Translations under genes and position numbers: made by a program | The notes under the pieces: model-generated | Database searches by the model: none | The model's input: only the letters and a program-made list of their open reading frames with translations | What the model was told of the DNA's origin: nothing | Shown here: positions 47,091 to 57,063 of the stretch, piece by piece | Position numbering within the stretch: the stretch's first letter is position 1 | Layout: every line of letters starts with the position of its first letter | Source of the DNA: an uncultured Paracoccus sp. | GTDB taxonomy: Bacteria > Pseudomonadota > Alphaproteobacteria > Rhodobacterales > Rhodobacteraceae | Assembly (NCBI RefSeq): GCF_947487305.1 | Contig: NZ_CANKWH010000005.1 | Coordinates: 62,001 to 126,000 of the forward strand | DNA: 64,000 bases | Direction of reading: 5' to 3'

Positions 47091-47106
47091 ATTAGAACGT
47101 TCCAGA
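47091..47106. promoter_or_regulatory. LacI-type operator, second of a tandem pair
   Basis: ATTAGAACGTTCCAGA has a perfect GAACGTTC core and shares 14 consecutive bases with the intragenic site at 35903. Together with the site at 47070 it should bind two repressor dimers on one DNA face. Confidence 0.6.
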
Positions 47107-47129
47107 AAACGCGTCAAGATGATTCCCGC

Positions 47130-49169
47130 TCACCGCTGCAGATCGACCGTCACCGAATCCGCCCGGCCCCGCACATCGATGACCGAGATCCGCACCGACC
47201 CGGTCTCGGTCAGGTCCAGTTCCAGCGCGGTTTCGCCACGGGCGATGGCGACCGGGCGGCCATCGGCCAGCCAGGTAAAGGGCGGCGCGCCGTCCATGAC
47301 CTTGACCAGCAGCCGACCCTCGGGCGCCTCGATCCGCGCGCCATCGGGCGGAAAGGCCATCTTCGGCGCATCCGCCGGTTTCGCGGCCAGCGCCTCGCCC
47401 GGCGCGCGGAACTGGCGCAGGGGCTGGGGCAGCTGCGCGGTGGGCACGGTCAGGGTCGCCGGCGGCGGAGGCGGCAGGGGTGTGCCGCCAGCCCGCGCCC
47501 GGTCAAAGAGCTCGAACAGCAGCGGCGCGGCCAGATCGCCACCGAAAGCGCCCGGAACCGGCGTGCCATCGGCCCGGCCCATCCAGACGCCACCGACATG
47601 GCCGCCGTCGAAACCGACGGCAAGCGCGTCCCGGTGGCCATAGCTGGTGCCGGTCTTGTAGGCGATGCGCCCCGGCGCGCCACCGGGCGGCGGGTTCATC
47701 TGCGACAGGATATTGCCGACCTGCCAGGCCGCGACCTCGCCCAGAAAGTGCCGACCCGTCGGCCCGCCTCTTTCGGGCAGCGGCGACAGCGCCACCGCCT
47801 CGCCCCGCGCTGCCAGCCCGGCATAGGCGGCGACGAGGCCATGCAGGCTGACCCCGGCCCCGCCAAGCGCCACCGCCAGCCCCGGCTGACCGCCCGGCAC
47901 TGCCAGATGCGCGCCGGCACGCTCCAGCGTGTCGATCAGCCGAGCCGGGCCGACGGCATCGGCCAGCCGCACCACCGGGATGTTCAGCGAGGCCAGCAGC
48001 GCCGCCCGCACCGTCACCGTGCCGTGAAAGCTGCGATCGAAATTCTGCGGCGCATAGCGCCCGAAGGCCACCGGCCGGTCCTCGATCAGGGTTTCGGGAT
48101 GGGCCATGCCATCGTCAAAGGCCAGCCCGTAGACAAAGGGCTTCAGCGTCGACCCGGGCGAGCGCAGGGCCTCGGACATTTCCACGAACCCGGCGCGTGC
48201 GGTGTTGGTCCATTCCGCACCATCGACCTGCGCCAGGATCTCGCCGCTGCGGTGATCGGCCAGCAGCATGGCGACGGTGATGCGCTCGGTCTGACCGGCC
48301 ACGGCGCGGCGGGCCAGCGCCTCGGCGGCACGTTGCAGCGGCGCATCGATGGTGGTGGCGATGCGCAGGGCCGTCGGATTTTCGCGGTGAAGGCGCGCGG
48401 TCAGGTGCGGGGCAAGCGCCGGAAAGGGACGGCGATGGCCGGGCAAGGCGGTCGAACCCGCCGCACGCGCCTGATCGGCGTCGAGCACGCCCTCCCTGAC
48501 CGCGCGGGCCAGCACGCGATCCCGCGCCCGCATGGCGTTTTCCGGGTTGCGGTCAGGTTGGCGGGCGGCGGGGGATTGAGGCAGGGCGACCAGCAGCGCG
48601 GATTCAGCCGGGGTCAGCCGGCGCGGCTCTTTCCCGAACCAGGACAGGCTGGCGGCGCGCACGCCTTCCAGGTTGCCGCCATAGGGCGCAAGCCGCAGGT
48701 AGAGGTCGAGGATCTGCGGCTTCTCCAGCCGCCGCTCCAGCGCCAGTGCCACGCGCATCTGCCGCAGCTTGCCCTGCCACTCTCCGGTCGGGCCTTCCTC
48801 CAGCAGCCGCGCCACCTGCATGGTCAGGGTCGAGCCGCCCGAGACCACCTGCCCGGCCAGAGCCGATTGCCCCGCAGCGCGTATCAGCGCCAACAGATCG
48901 ACGCCCGAATGGCGGTAGAACCGGCGATCCTCATAGGCCAGCAGCATCTTGATGAAGCCCGGATCGACCGGCCCCGGCTCCAACCGCCAGCGGCCATCGG
49001 CCACGGCAAAAGCGCGCAGCAGGCTGCCATCGCGGGCGACGATCTCGGCCCCCGTGACCACCGCCAGCACCGGCAATTCCGTCCGCGCCACCCAGTCATC
49101 CAGCGCATCCCGCGCCAGCCCCACCGCAAACAGCAGCAGGGCCAGCGCGAAAAGCCCGAAACGGCGCAT
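47130..49169 (-). CDS. pbpC: Penicillin-binding protein 1C (bifunctional transglycosylase/transpeptidase)
   Basis: 679 residues from ATG 49169, which overlaps the macroglobulin stop by one base. Membrane anchor about 5-20. Glycosyltransferase domain with catalytic Glu80 in YEDRRFYRHSGVD and GGSTLTMQVAR. Transpeptidase domain with nucleophile Ser340 in SPGSTLKPF (Lys343), SLN and KTGT at 505-508. C-terminal BiPBP domain from about 590. It polymerises and may crosslink peptidoglycan on the outer face of the membrane. pbpC next to an alpha-2-macroglobulin gene is a well-known pair, thought to couple wall repair to protease trapping. Confidence 0.95.
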   Translation of the reverse strand: MRRFGLFALALLLFAVGLARDALDDWVARTELPVLAVVTGAEIVARDGSLLRAFAVADGRWRLEPGPVDPGFIKMLLAYEDRRFYRHSGVDLLALIRAAGQSALAGQVVSGGSTLTMQVARLLEEGPTGEWQGKLRQMRVALALERRLEKPQILDLYLRLAPYGGNLEGVRAASLSWFGKEPRRLTPAESALLVALPQSPAARQPDRNPENAMRARDRVLARAVREGVLDADQARAAGSTALPGHRRPFPALAPHLTARLHRENPTALRIATTIDAPLQRAAEALARRAVAGQTERITVAMLLADHRSGEILAQVDGAEWTNTARAGFVEMSEALRSPGSTLKPFVYGLAFDDGMAHPETLIEDRPVAFGRYAPQNFDRSFHGTVTVRAALLASLNIPVVRLADAVGPARLIDTLERAGAHLAVPGGQPGLAVALGGAGVSLHGLVAAYAGLAARGEAVALSPLPERGGPTGRHFLGEVAAWQVGNILSQMNPPPGGAPGRIAYKTGTSYGHRDALAVGFDGGHVGGVWMGRADGTPVPGAFGGDLAAPLLFELFDRARAGGTPLPPPPPATLTVPTAQLPQPLRQFRAPGEALAAKPADAPKMAFPPDGARIEAPEGRLLVKVMDGAPPFTWLADGRPVAIARGETALELDLTETGSVRISVIDVRGRADSVTVDLQR

Positions 49170-52100
49170 CACTCGGTCACGGTCGTGCTGCCCGTGTCTG
49201 TCCATGCCCGCCAGTCGGGGCGATACATGTCCATGACGCTGGCCGCCGGGTGGGCGAACTGCCCCGGCGTGATGGCGCGGACGTTATAGGCCAGCCGGAA
49301 GCTGTCGACCGAGGTCCAGTCCACCGCCGAGATGAAGCGGTCATCGCGGAATTCCGAGGTCTGGACATCGCTGAGCGCCTCAAGCCAATCGAGCGCGGCA
49401 TTGTCGCCCTGCCGGATGAGATGCGGGTTCTCGATCTCGAAGCCTGCGGGCAGCGGGTCATCGATGATCAGCCGGCCACCGCCCTCCTGATGCGGCGTCA
49501 CAGTCAGCACCGCCACCAGCCGCGCGCCCTGCGCCACCATGCCCGGATCGACCGGCTCGCCCTCGTGCGTGTAGTACTCGCGAGTGATGGTATAGCCCTT
49601 GCCGCCCGCCGGTTCCGGCACAGACGGCAGGCCGGTCAGAGTCAGGGTCAGCACCTCCTCGCGGCCCGAGCCGTTATGGATGACGGCCCCGCCATCGCCG
49701 GTCACATCGCGGATCAGCGCCGAACCGAGCGGCTGGCCGTTCAGCGTGAAGCCCTCGCCATTCGCGCCGCTGGCCAGCGCACCCGCCGCCATCAGCGACC
49801 AGACCGATTCCTGCGGCGACAGCGTCTGACCACGCAGGCTCTCGGCAAGGCTGGCACCCAGCCCGTCCAGCGACAACACCTCGCTGCCCGCGCCGGCAGC
49901 CAGCGCCAGCACGCCGGCCAGATCGCGCAGCCGTGTGCCGTAATCGGCGCGCAGGACATAAGCCTCGTCGTCCGTGTCGTTCAGACGCTGCGCCACAAGC
50001 GAGAACATCGCATCGGCGCGGCGCTGGTCGCCATACATCGCCAGCGCCGATCCCAGCTGCGCCATCGCCAGCGGCGTGCCGAAATCGCCGCCCTTTTCGT
50101 CGGCATAGTAGCGCAGATCACCCACCGGCACTGCACCCTCGCGCGCCAGCACCATCAGCGCATAGGCCAGCGCCTCGCCGCCGCCATTGCTGTCGGCATC
50201 GAAATCGGCGGCATAGTTCACCGTGTTCCGCAGCCGGTCCAGCGCCATGCGGAAGGCCTGATCGGGCACCACATGGCCCGCCGCGCGGGCGCGAGAGAGG
50301 AAATCGGTGACATAGGCGTTCAGCCAGTTGTCCCCGCCCTCGGCCGACCAGAGGCCAAAGGCGCCGCTGGAATCCTGCCGGGTCAGCACCCGGGCAATGG
50401 CCTGATCGATGCGCTCCGAGGCGCGATCCGCATCCGGCATCCCCTCGGCCGCCTGTGAGAAGGCCAGCAGCGGCATCGCCTGCGAGGTGATCTGCTCGGT
50501 GCAGCCATAGGGGTATTCCTCCAGCCCGCGCAGGATCGCCGCCGCATCGAAACGCGCCGCCGGACCCAGCGCCAGCGTGGCGCTGGCCGTGCCCGGAACC
50601 ATATTCTCCAACAGCTCTGCCGGCAGGGTCAGATCGCTGCCCGTGGCGAGGGTGAAGCGGCTTTCATGGCTGACCCGCGCCCCATTGGCCAGAACCGGAA
50701 TGGTCAGCCTCTTCTCCAACAGCTTGCCATCGGGCGTCGTCACCGACAGCGCCAGTTGCACCGGCCCCTCGGCCTCGGGCGCGGTGATCGGCAGGCTCAG
50801 CCGTTCGCTGCCAAGCTCGGCCAGCGTGACCGAGGCCGGCAGCGTGCCAAGGGTCAGCCCCTCGCCGCTGGCCGCCAGAGCAACCTCGCCCGCCGGGCCG
50901 CTGGCATGGGTCAGTTCCAGAAGCACCCGCGCCTGATCGCCCGGCGCAAGGAAGCGCGGGGCCGAGGCGGTCAGCACCACCGGATCGCGCACCAGCACGT
51001 CCTGCTGGGCCTGCCCGACGCCCTTCTCGGACCAGGTGACGGCCATCAGCCGCACCGTGCCGTTGAAGGCGGGCAGCGGGATCTCGGCCTTGACCGTGCC
51101 ATCCTCGCCAACGGTCAGCGGTCCCGAGAACCAGGCCAGCAGATCCTCGGTCGGCGGCGGCGACTGGGTGGAAACCGCGTTCATAGCATCCCCGCCCGAA
51201 CGGATCGCGCCCTGCGCGCCCGCCTGCCCGTCGATCAGCCGCCCATAAAGGTCACGGATCGCCACGCCAAGGCGGCGCTGGCCGAAATAGTGCGCGGATG
51301 GGTCGGGCGACTTGAACGCCGTCAGGTTCAGGATGCCCAGATCGACCGCCGCCAGCGTGGCATGAACCGTATCGCCCGGCGCCGCCCCCGCGACGCGCAG
51401 CGTGACCGGCAGCAGACCGCGCGGATCGGCCTCGGCCGGGGCCTCGATGGTGGTGGCCAGCGCCCGGTCGCCCGGTTCGATCCCGGCATGGGCCAGACCC
51501 AGCGCCCGCACCGGCGTATGACCGCCCTCGGCACCGACCGCGCGCAGGGCGCTGACGGTGACATAGGCGCCCGTGCCCCAGGCATCGGTCACCGGCAGCT
51601 CGATCCGGTTCTCGCCCGCCGTCACCGGCACCAGCTTCATGTCCACGACGCGGTTGGTCAGCACCGAGACGATCGCCGTGCCATCCGCCGGCGCATCGAC
51701 CAGCGCCAGCGCGGTCTCGCCGGCGCTGTAGCGCGGCTTGTCCAGCGCCACGGACAGCCGGTCCGGCGTCTCGAGCGAGCCGGCAACCGTGTACCAGCCG
51801 GAATCGAAGGCCGTGGAGGCCGCGCCACCGCCCTCGGGCGTCACCACGATCTCGTAGCGGCCCCAGTCGACCGGCACGGCAACCTCGGCGGGCTGGTCGG
51901 CGGCCAGCGTCACCGCCCCCTCGGACAGCTTCACCCGCCGGGTGATCATCTCGTAATCCCAACGGCCATCCATCGAATACCACTGATAATCCGTCTCGAT
52001 CCGGTTCACGACCCAGGTAGCGGGTGTCGCCACCTGCCGGCCATCCGGGCCGATGGCGATGACAGAGAAACGGGCTTCCTCGCCCTCGCCCACGGCACCG

Positions 52101-54595
52101 CCCTCGAACATCGGACGAATGCCGGCGACCGGCTGATCGGGCAGCACGGTGCGGGTCACCACCCGCTCGACCGGGCGGCCCGAGCCTTCGCGCACCGACA
52201 GGATGAAATCGGCCTTCAAGGGCCGCGCCGCCTGCGCCGCGTCTTCCGGCAGCGTCGCGGTCAGGGTCAGATGGCCCTGATCGTCGGTCTCGCCCCCGAC
52301 CAGCATCTCGGCACGCGGATCGAAGCGCTGATCCTGTAGACCAAATTGATACCCCTCGTGATCGGACAGGCTGTCGGCGGCGGACAGTCGCACCTCGCCC
52401 TCGACCGGCAGACCCGCGCCGGGCGCGCCGAAAAGATAGCGCACATCGACCGAGACCTGCGGCAGCGCATCCATCGCCAGCGGGCCTTCGGGCAGCTCGG
52501 GGGTGAAATCCAGCCGCTCGGGCAGGAAATCCTCGACCAGCAGCTTGGTGCTGGCCAGCGCCGGTGCCTCGGGATCGGCGAAGACATCCAGCCGCCATGT
52601 CCCGCGCGGCGCGGTCACCGGCAGGGTGAAATCGGCAGTATGCCCACCCGCGCCGGCCTCGGGCGCAATCTGGCGGGTCAGTTCCACCCCGTCGGGACGG
52701 GTCAGCACCGCGGTCAGCGGCAGGCCGGAAATGGCCCGCTGATCAGCACCATTGCGGGCCAGGATGGTGGCATGAACCGTCTCGCCCACGCGATAGGCAC
52801 CACGCTCGGTCGTCAGAAACACATCGACCGGCGGCGCAGGAGGCAGGCCCTCGACCCCGCGATCCGACAGGTCGAACTCGGGATCGGTCAGCGGCAGGAA
52901 GGCCATGTCATCGCCATCCGCCACGGTGATCGCGGCCGGGGCGGCATTGCCCTCGCCCTTCGTCTCTGCGGCAACAAAGCGCGCCAGCCCCTGATCGTCG
53001 GTCTGAACCTCGGCCAGAATCTCGTTGCCGCGTGAGAGCAGGGCCACCCGAGCGCCCGCGCGCGGTCCGGTATCGGTCAGCCCGCGAACCACGACCTGCA
53101 TCCCGTCCGCGCCCTCCAGCGCCGAGATGCCCAGATCCGAGATGACGAACCATTGCGTCGCCGTCGCCACCTCGTCCGGACTGGTCTCGGGCACCTGCGC
53201 CTGAAGGGCATAGATGCCGGCGCCAAGCGGGCCTGTGACCTCCTGAATCGGCAGGCGGGTTGTCATTTCAGCGTTCAGCTGACTGCCCACATCGGCCTGA
53301 CCCTGCCAGACGACCTCGCCCAGATTGTCCGTCACCTGCTGCTCGGCCCAGTAATCCAGCGGCCGCGCCATGTAGCGGTCGCGCAGGGTCTGCACCAGGT
53401 TGCGGTCAGACACCCGGATCAGCCGCAGGTCAAGATGTTCGGTATTGACCGTCACGACCGGCAGCCCGGCATCGGCCATGCGCGGCAGGACATAGTTGCG
53501 GCCCTCGAAGCGCACCAGCGGCGCGCGGTCGCGGACATATTGCGTCATCGCCACGTCGCGCCACAGCGCCTCGCCGGTTTCGGCGGGCAGGCCCTTGCGG
53601 AAGGTCAGATCATAGCGCGCGCCATGGGTCAGGCCGGCGACGCAAAGCCGGTCGCCCTCGGCCTGAACCGAAAGGCCCGTTTCGGACAGGGCCACATAGG
53701 GGGTGTAATCGACCGAAGGCCGCAGCTGTTCCGAGAACTGGGCGCAGATGCGCGGCATGGCGCGGTCGGCCTCGACGATCTGATCGATCATGCGGAAGCC
53801 GTATTTGCTTTCGGCGTCCTGCAAGGCAAGCGCGATATCCTCGCGCGCGTCCAGCGTATCGGCCAGTCGCAGCGCCGACAGCGCATCCCGCCCGCGCCCG
53901 TCATCCTCCCAGATACGCGACAAGAGAAAGAGCGATTCCGCAGCGGTGGCATCACCCTCGGACCGCAGATAGGCATTCACCGCCGCCGTCTGCGCCGGCT
54001 GCAGATTGCCGTTGTCCTGCGACAGGATCAGCTCGGCAAAGCCGCCCCAATCCTCGGCCCGGTCATCCAGCACAATGGCCGCACCCAGAAGCCGCTGCGC
54101 CTGCACCGGATCGCCATTCCCCATCGCATCGCGGGCATATTGCGCGAGGCTCGCCCCGTCGAGGCCGCCGGTCAGGTGATCCGACATGCCCTCGGCCTGT
54201 TCCAGCGCCGCGCGCAGCAGATGCTCGCCAATGAAGGGTGCGGCCTCGGCCCGGCGCTGCGCCAGATCCTGCGCGGCGGCAGGCGTCATCAGCACGCGGG
54301 CGGAATAGGCGCCCTGGAACGGCGTGGCCTGACCCACCGATCCCTTGGGAAAGCAGGACGAGGCGCGGGCGTTATAGGTGACGGCGGCGCAGTCCTGATC
54401 GGCGAGGCAGTTACGCAGGCAGGCATCCATGCTGACATCAAAGACCTGCCGCAGGTCGTTCCCCGGCAGATCGACATCCTGCGTGACCGCCATGCGCTTG
54501 GGCGGGATCAGCGGGTGATCCTGCGCCAGCGCGGCTGGCACGGCGACGGCAGAGATCAGGGCGGCGGCAAGCAGGGAAATCGTGAAACGGCGCAT
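49169..54595 (-). CDS. Bacterial alpha-2-macroglobulin with N-terminal PAN-like domain (YfhM type)
   Basis: 1808 residues from ATG 54595 with a cleavable signal peptide (SAVAVPAALAQD, about 13-24). A cysteine-patterned PAN/apple-like segment follows (MDACLRNCLADQDCAAVTYN, about 50-69), then many macroglobulin beta domains. The thioester motif CTEQ is intact at 1365-1368 in YPYGCTEQITS, inside a helical complement-like domain (GANGEG, DWLEALSD near the end). It traps proteases that cleave its bait region in the periplasm. E. coli YfhM is a lipoprotein; here there is no lipobox cysteine, so it may be soluble. Translationally coupled to pbpC. Confidence 0.93.
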   Translation of the reverse strand: MRRFTISLLAAALISAVAVPAALAQDHPLIPPKRMAVTQDVDLPGNDLRQVFDVSMDACLRNCLADQDCAAVTYNARASSCFPKGSVGQATPFQGAYSARVLMTPAAAQDLAQRRAEAAPFIGEHLLRAALEQAEGMSDHLTGGLDGASLAQYARDAMGNGDPVQAQRLLGAAIVLDDRAEDWGGFAELILSQDNGNLQPAQTAAVNAYLRSEGDATAAESLFLLSRIWEDDGRGRDALSALRLADTLDAREDIALALQDAESKYGFRMIDQIVEADRAMPRICAQFSEQLRPSVDYTPYVALSETGLSVQAEGDRLCVAGLTHGARYDLTFRKGLPAETGEALWRDVAMTQYVRDRAPLVRFEGRNYVLPRMADAGLPVVTVNTEHLDLRLIRVSDRNLVQTLRDRYMARPLDYWAEQQVTDNLGEVVWQGQADVGSQLNAEMTTRLPIQEVTGPLGAGIYALQAQVPETSPDEVATATQWFVISDLGISALEGADGMQVVVRGLTDTGPRAGARVALLSRGNEILAEVQTDDQGLARFVAAETKGEGNAAPAAITVADGDDMAFLPLTDPEFDLSDRGVEGLPPAPPVDVFLTTERGAYRVGETVHATILARNGADQRAISGLPLTAVLTRPDGVELTRQIAPEAGAGGHTADFTLPVTAPRGTWRLDVFADPEAPALASTKLLVEDFLPERLDFTPELPEGPLAMDALPQVSVDVRYLFGAPGAGLPVEGEVRLSAADSLSDHEGYQFGLQDQRFDPRAEMLVGGETDDQGHLTLTATLPEDAAQAARPLKADFILSVREGSGRPVERVVTRTVLPDQPVAGIRPMFEGGAVGEGEEARFSVIAIGPDGRQVATPATWVVNRIETDYQWYSMDGRWDYEMITRRVKLSEGAVTLAADQPAEVAVPVDWGRYEIVVTPEGGGAASTAFDSGWYTVAGSLETPDRLSVALDKPRYSAGETALALVDAPADGTAIVSVLTNRVVDMKLVPVTAGENRIELPVTDAWGTGAYVTVSALRAVGAEGGHTPVRALGLAHAGIEPGDRALATTIEAPAEADPRGLLPVTLRVAGAAPGDTVHATLAAVDLGILNLTAFKSPDPSAHYFGQRRLGVAIRDLYGRLIDGQAGAQGAIRSGGDAMNAVSTQSPPPTEDLLAWFSGPLTVGEDGTVKAEIPLPAFNGTVRLMAVTWSEKGVGQAQQDVLVRDPVVLTASAPRFLAPGDQARVLLELTHASGPAGEVALAASGEGLTLGTLPASVTLAELGSERLSLPITAPEAEGPVQLALSVTTPDGKLLEKRLTIPVLANGARVSHESRFTLATGSDLTLPAELLENMVPGTASATLALGPAARFDAAAILRGLEEYPYGCTEQITSQAMPLLAFSQAAEGMPDADRASERIDQAIARVLTRQDSSGAFGLWSAEGGDNWLNAYVTDFLSRARAAGHVVPDQAFRMALDRLRNTVNYAADFDADSNGGGEALAYALMVLAREGAVPVGDLRYYADEKGGDFGTPLAMAQLGSALAMYGDQRRADAMFSLVAQRLNDTDDEAYVLRADYGTRLRDLAGVLALAAGAGSEVLSLDGLGASLAESLRGQTLSPQESVWSLMAAGALASGANGEGFTLNGQPLGSALIRDVTGDGGAVIHNGSGREEVLTLTLTGLPSVPEPAGGKGYTITREYYTHEGEPVDPGMVAQGARLVAVLTVTPHQEGGGRLIIDDPLPAGFEIENPHLIRQGDNAALDWLEALSDVQTSEFRDDRFISAVDWTSVDSFRLAYNVRAITPGQFAHPAASVMDMYRPDWRAWTDTGSTTVTE

Positions 54596-54692
54596 GGGAA
54601 CCTCGGTTGAAACCGGCCCGAGGGTGGCACAGGCCCCGATTCCCGACAATGGGGGTCAAGGCGTCCGCGACCTATGCGAAGCGCCCGGAGGA

Positions 54693-55037
54693 CTAGAAAC
54701 AGAGAATTTCAGCCTCCGCCTCGGCGCGGCGCAGGGTGGCGACCATTTCGGTCATCTCGGGCATGCCACGGAACATGCTGGCACGCTCGCCCGAGACCTG
54801 CCGCATCGCCAACACCGTCTCGGCGCTGACGTAATCTTCATAGGTGATAACGCTGGCGATCTGGTCGATGGCGCAGGAACAGCGGTCCAGCATGTTGCGG
54901 TTCTGACCGTTGGTCGCCATGCAGGCAAAGACGTATTCCGCGCGCGCATTGGTGGGGAAATCGTTCAGCTCCTGCGCGACAGCCGGTCCGGCCAGCGGCG
55001 TGGCAAGGACGGCCAGCAGCGCAGCCGCCCGCCTCAT
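54693..55037 (-). CDS. Small exported cysteine-containing protein of unknown function
   Basis: 114 residues with a clear signal peptide (MRRAAALLAVLATPLAGPAV, cleavage near AVAQE at about 22). The mature part is acidic, with Cys in FACMATNGQ, DRCSCAIDQ and the terminal EILCF, suggesting two disulfides or a metal or haem site; CSCAID resembles no motif I can name. It overlaps the preceding exported-protein gene by 4 bases. Co-occurrence with a FlhS/FlhR-like regulatory set suggests a periplasmic role in alcohol or formaldehyde oxidation, but that is inference. Confidence 0.7.
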   Translation of the reverse strand: MRRAAALLAVLATPLAGPAVAQELNDFPTNARAEYVFACMATNGQNRNMLDRCSCAIDQIASVITYEDYVSAETVLAMRQVSGERASMFRGMPEMTEMVATLRRAEAEAEILCF

Positions 55038-55645
55038 TGCATCACCAGATGGTTCACATAGCCGGGGCTGTCGCCCTCGGTCCGTGCCAGCATCTCGCGG
55101 ATCGGGGCCTTGGGGCCGCCGATGGTGAAGACCAGTTCCAGCGTCTCGAACCCCTTCATCCTAGCGGCATTCGGATCGCTTTCGAACGGCTTGAACCGCG
55201 CCTCGACCGTGTCGCCGTCGCGGCTGAGACTGCCCGCGCCGAAAAGCGCATCCTTCATCCGGTTGCGGATATAGAAGGGGCTGCCGCCGGTCAGAGCCGC
55301 CATGTCGCGTGCGGTGCGCTCCAGGAAGAAGGTCAGCACCGGATCGCCGCCCGAGATCGGGAAGGGGCCGACCTTGCGCTCGAAATCGTTCGAATCGTGG
55401 TTGATCTGCAGCACCGGCTTGCCGTCCGAGGGATCGATGGTCTCGGAGAGGGTCAGGGTGCCGCCCTCGACAGCGCGGAACCCCTCGGCCTCGGGTCCCT
55501 TGACCGTCTCGGACCAGACCAGGGTCTTGTCGCCCAAGGACCAGGGGCCGCGTTCGGCAAAGACCGCGTCTCCGGCTTCGCCCGCATAGACAGGTGCAAT
55601 GGGGGCCAGCAGCAGGGCCAGCGCGAGACAGATGGTTTTCTTCAT
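55034..55645 (-). CDS. Exported protein of unknown function
   Basis: 203 residues from ATG 55645 (signal peptide MKKTICLALALLLAPIAPVY, cleavage near VYAGE at about 21). The mature protein is predicted to be mostly beta (GTLTLSETIDPSDGKPVLQI, VLTFFLERTARDMAALTGG, FETLELVFTIGGPKAPI). I do not recognise the family. It lies 92 bases after the hybrid-kinase stop on the same strand and overlaps the small cysteine protein gene, so the two are probably co-expressed partners in the periplasm. Confidence 0.75.
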   Translation of the reverse strand: MKKTICLALALLLAPIAPVYAGEAGDAVFAERGPWSLGDKTLVWSETVKGPEAEGFRAVEGGTLTLSETIDPSDGKPVLQINHDSNDFERKVGPFPISGGDPVLTFFLERTARDMAALTGGSPFYIRNRMKDALFGAGSLSRDGDTVEARFKPFESDPNAARMKGFETLELVFTIGGPKAPIREMLARTEGDSPGYVNHLVMQ

Positions 55646-55737
55646 GCGATTCCTCCCCGAACCGGGTGGCAGATTGGCGCGGGCTTGCGCCTTGGGCAAG
55701 GCTTGCGGGCGAGGCCTCCGTCCTAGGTCGCAGGTGG

Positions 55738-57063
55738 TCACGCCAGAAGCTGTTCCAGCATCAGCTGCAAATCGGCCGGGCGCACCGGCTTTTCCAGCAG
55801 AGGCACACCGATATCGGCGCAGGCGCGGGCGATGTCGGGGTCGCGACGGGCGGTGACCATCACCGCCGGGATCGGATGGCCGGCGGCGGAGCGCAGCGCG
55901 TTGATGGCGGCGATGCCGGTATCGTCATCATCCAGATTGTAATCGGCCAGGATCACGTCGGGCGGGTCCTCGCCCATGGTCGCCAAGGCCTCGGCGGTGC
56001 TGCCCGCCAGGCGCACGACCATACCCGCCTGTCCTTGCAGGATCACTTCGTAACCACGCCGCATGCCGCTGTCATTCTCGACGATCATCGCCAGCCGCCC
56101 GCGCAGCGCCCCGGTCTGGCCGTGACGCGCGGCGGGGCCATGCGGGTCGGCGTGAACCGCCACCGGCAGGCCGACGCGGAAGACCGTCCCGCGCATCGGC
56201 TCGCTGTCCAGTTTCAGCGGATGGCCCAGCTTGGCACAGGCGCGGCGCACGATCGAGAGGCCCAGCCCCATGCCGGCGGCACCGCTGTCCTGATTGAGCC
56301 GCTGGAACTCGCCGAAGATGCGGTTGCGGTCGATGGCGGGAATGCCGGGGCCGGTATCCCAGACCTCGAGCCAGCTTAGCGGGCCGCGCGGGCGCATGCC
56401 GACCAGCACCCCGCCCCGCGCGGTATACTTGATCGCGTTCGAGATCAGGTTCTGCGCAATGCGGCGCAGGAAGACCGGGTCGCTGTCGATCACCGCCCGC
56501 GTGGGGGCAAAGCGCAGGCGCAGCCCCTTGGCCTCGGCCATCGGGCCATATTCATCGGCCAGCCGCACGAACAGCGGGTCCATCGCCACCGGCTTGCGGT
56601 GGAACTCGATCCGCTGGCTGTCCAGCCGGGCGATGTCCAGGACCGCATGCATCAGCTGCTCGACCGATTCAAAGGCGCCGGTCAGGCGGGCGACCATTTC
56701 CTGCTGGCCGGAATCCATGTCGGTGACGGCGAGGGCATCCAGAAACAACCGCGCCGCCGAGAGCGGTTGCAGCAGGTCATGGCTGGCGGCGCGCAGGAAG
56801 CGGGTCTTGGAGCGGTTGGCCTCTTCCGCCGAGGCGCGGGCCACGGCCAGTTCGCGGTTTCTCTGCGACAGGTCGGCCAGCGCCTGTTCCAGCTGCGCGG
56901 TGCGGGTCGTGACCTCCTGCTCCAGCGCCACGGCGGCCTGGAACATCGACCAGGCCGAGCCGCGCGATTCCTCCAGCCGGTCCACCCGCTCGATCAGCAC
57001 ATCGGCGATGCGGCCCAGTTTCTCGGCCCGGCGCTCGGGGCTGTCCTCCTGGCGCAGCATCAT
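55738..57063 (-). CDS. Soluble hybrid histidine kinase with C-terminal receiver (FlhS/NahK-like)
   Basis: 441 residues with no membrane helix. An N-terminal coiled coil (about 40-90) leads to the HisKA box RFLRAASHDLLQPLSAARLF with His95. N box NLISNAIKYT, G1 DTGPGIP, G2 GMGLGLSIVRRA. A receiver domain (about 320-440) has phospho-acceptor Asp in VILADYNLDDDDTG. It lacks its own sensor domain; the FIST protein encoded immediately upstream, overlapping by 4 bases, is the probable sensory partner. The layout resembles the FlhS kinase of formaldehyde-oxidation control in Paracoccus (by recollection). Confidence 0.9.
   Translation of the reverse strand: MMLRQEDSPERRAEKLGRIADVLIERVDRLEESRGSAWSMFQAAVALEQEVTTRTAQLEQALADLSQRNRELAVARASAEEANRSKTRFLRAASHDLLQPLSAARLFLDALAVTDMDSGQQEMVARLTGAFESVEQLMHAVLDIARLDSQRIEFHRKPVAMDPLFVRLADEYGPMAEAKGLRLRFAPTRAVIDSDPVFLRRIAQNLISNAIKYTARGGVLVGMRPRGPLSWLEVWDTGPGIPAIDRNRIFGEFQRLNQDSGAAGMGLGLSIVRRACAKLGHPLKLDSEPMRGTVFRVGLPVAVHADPHGPAARHGQTGALRGRLAMIVENDSGMRRGYEVILQGQAGMVVRLAGSTAEALATMGEDPPDVILADYNLDDDDTGIAAINALRSAAGHPIPAVMVTARRDPDIARACADIGVPLLEKPVRPADLQLMLEQLLA

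Noticed and set aside
47598..49289. 563-codon open frame antisense to pbpC
   Set aside because: pbpC has all catalytic motifs on the other strand; the antisense frame has no protein character.
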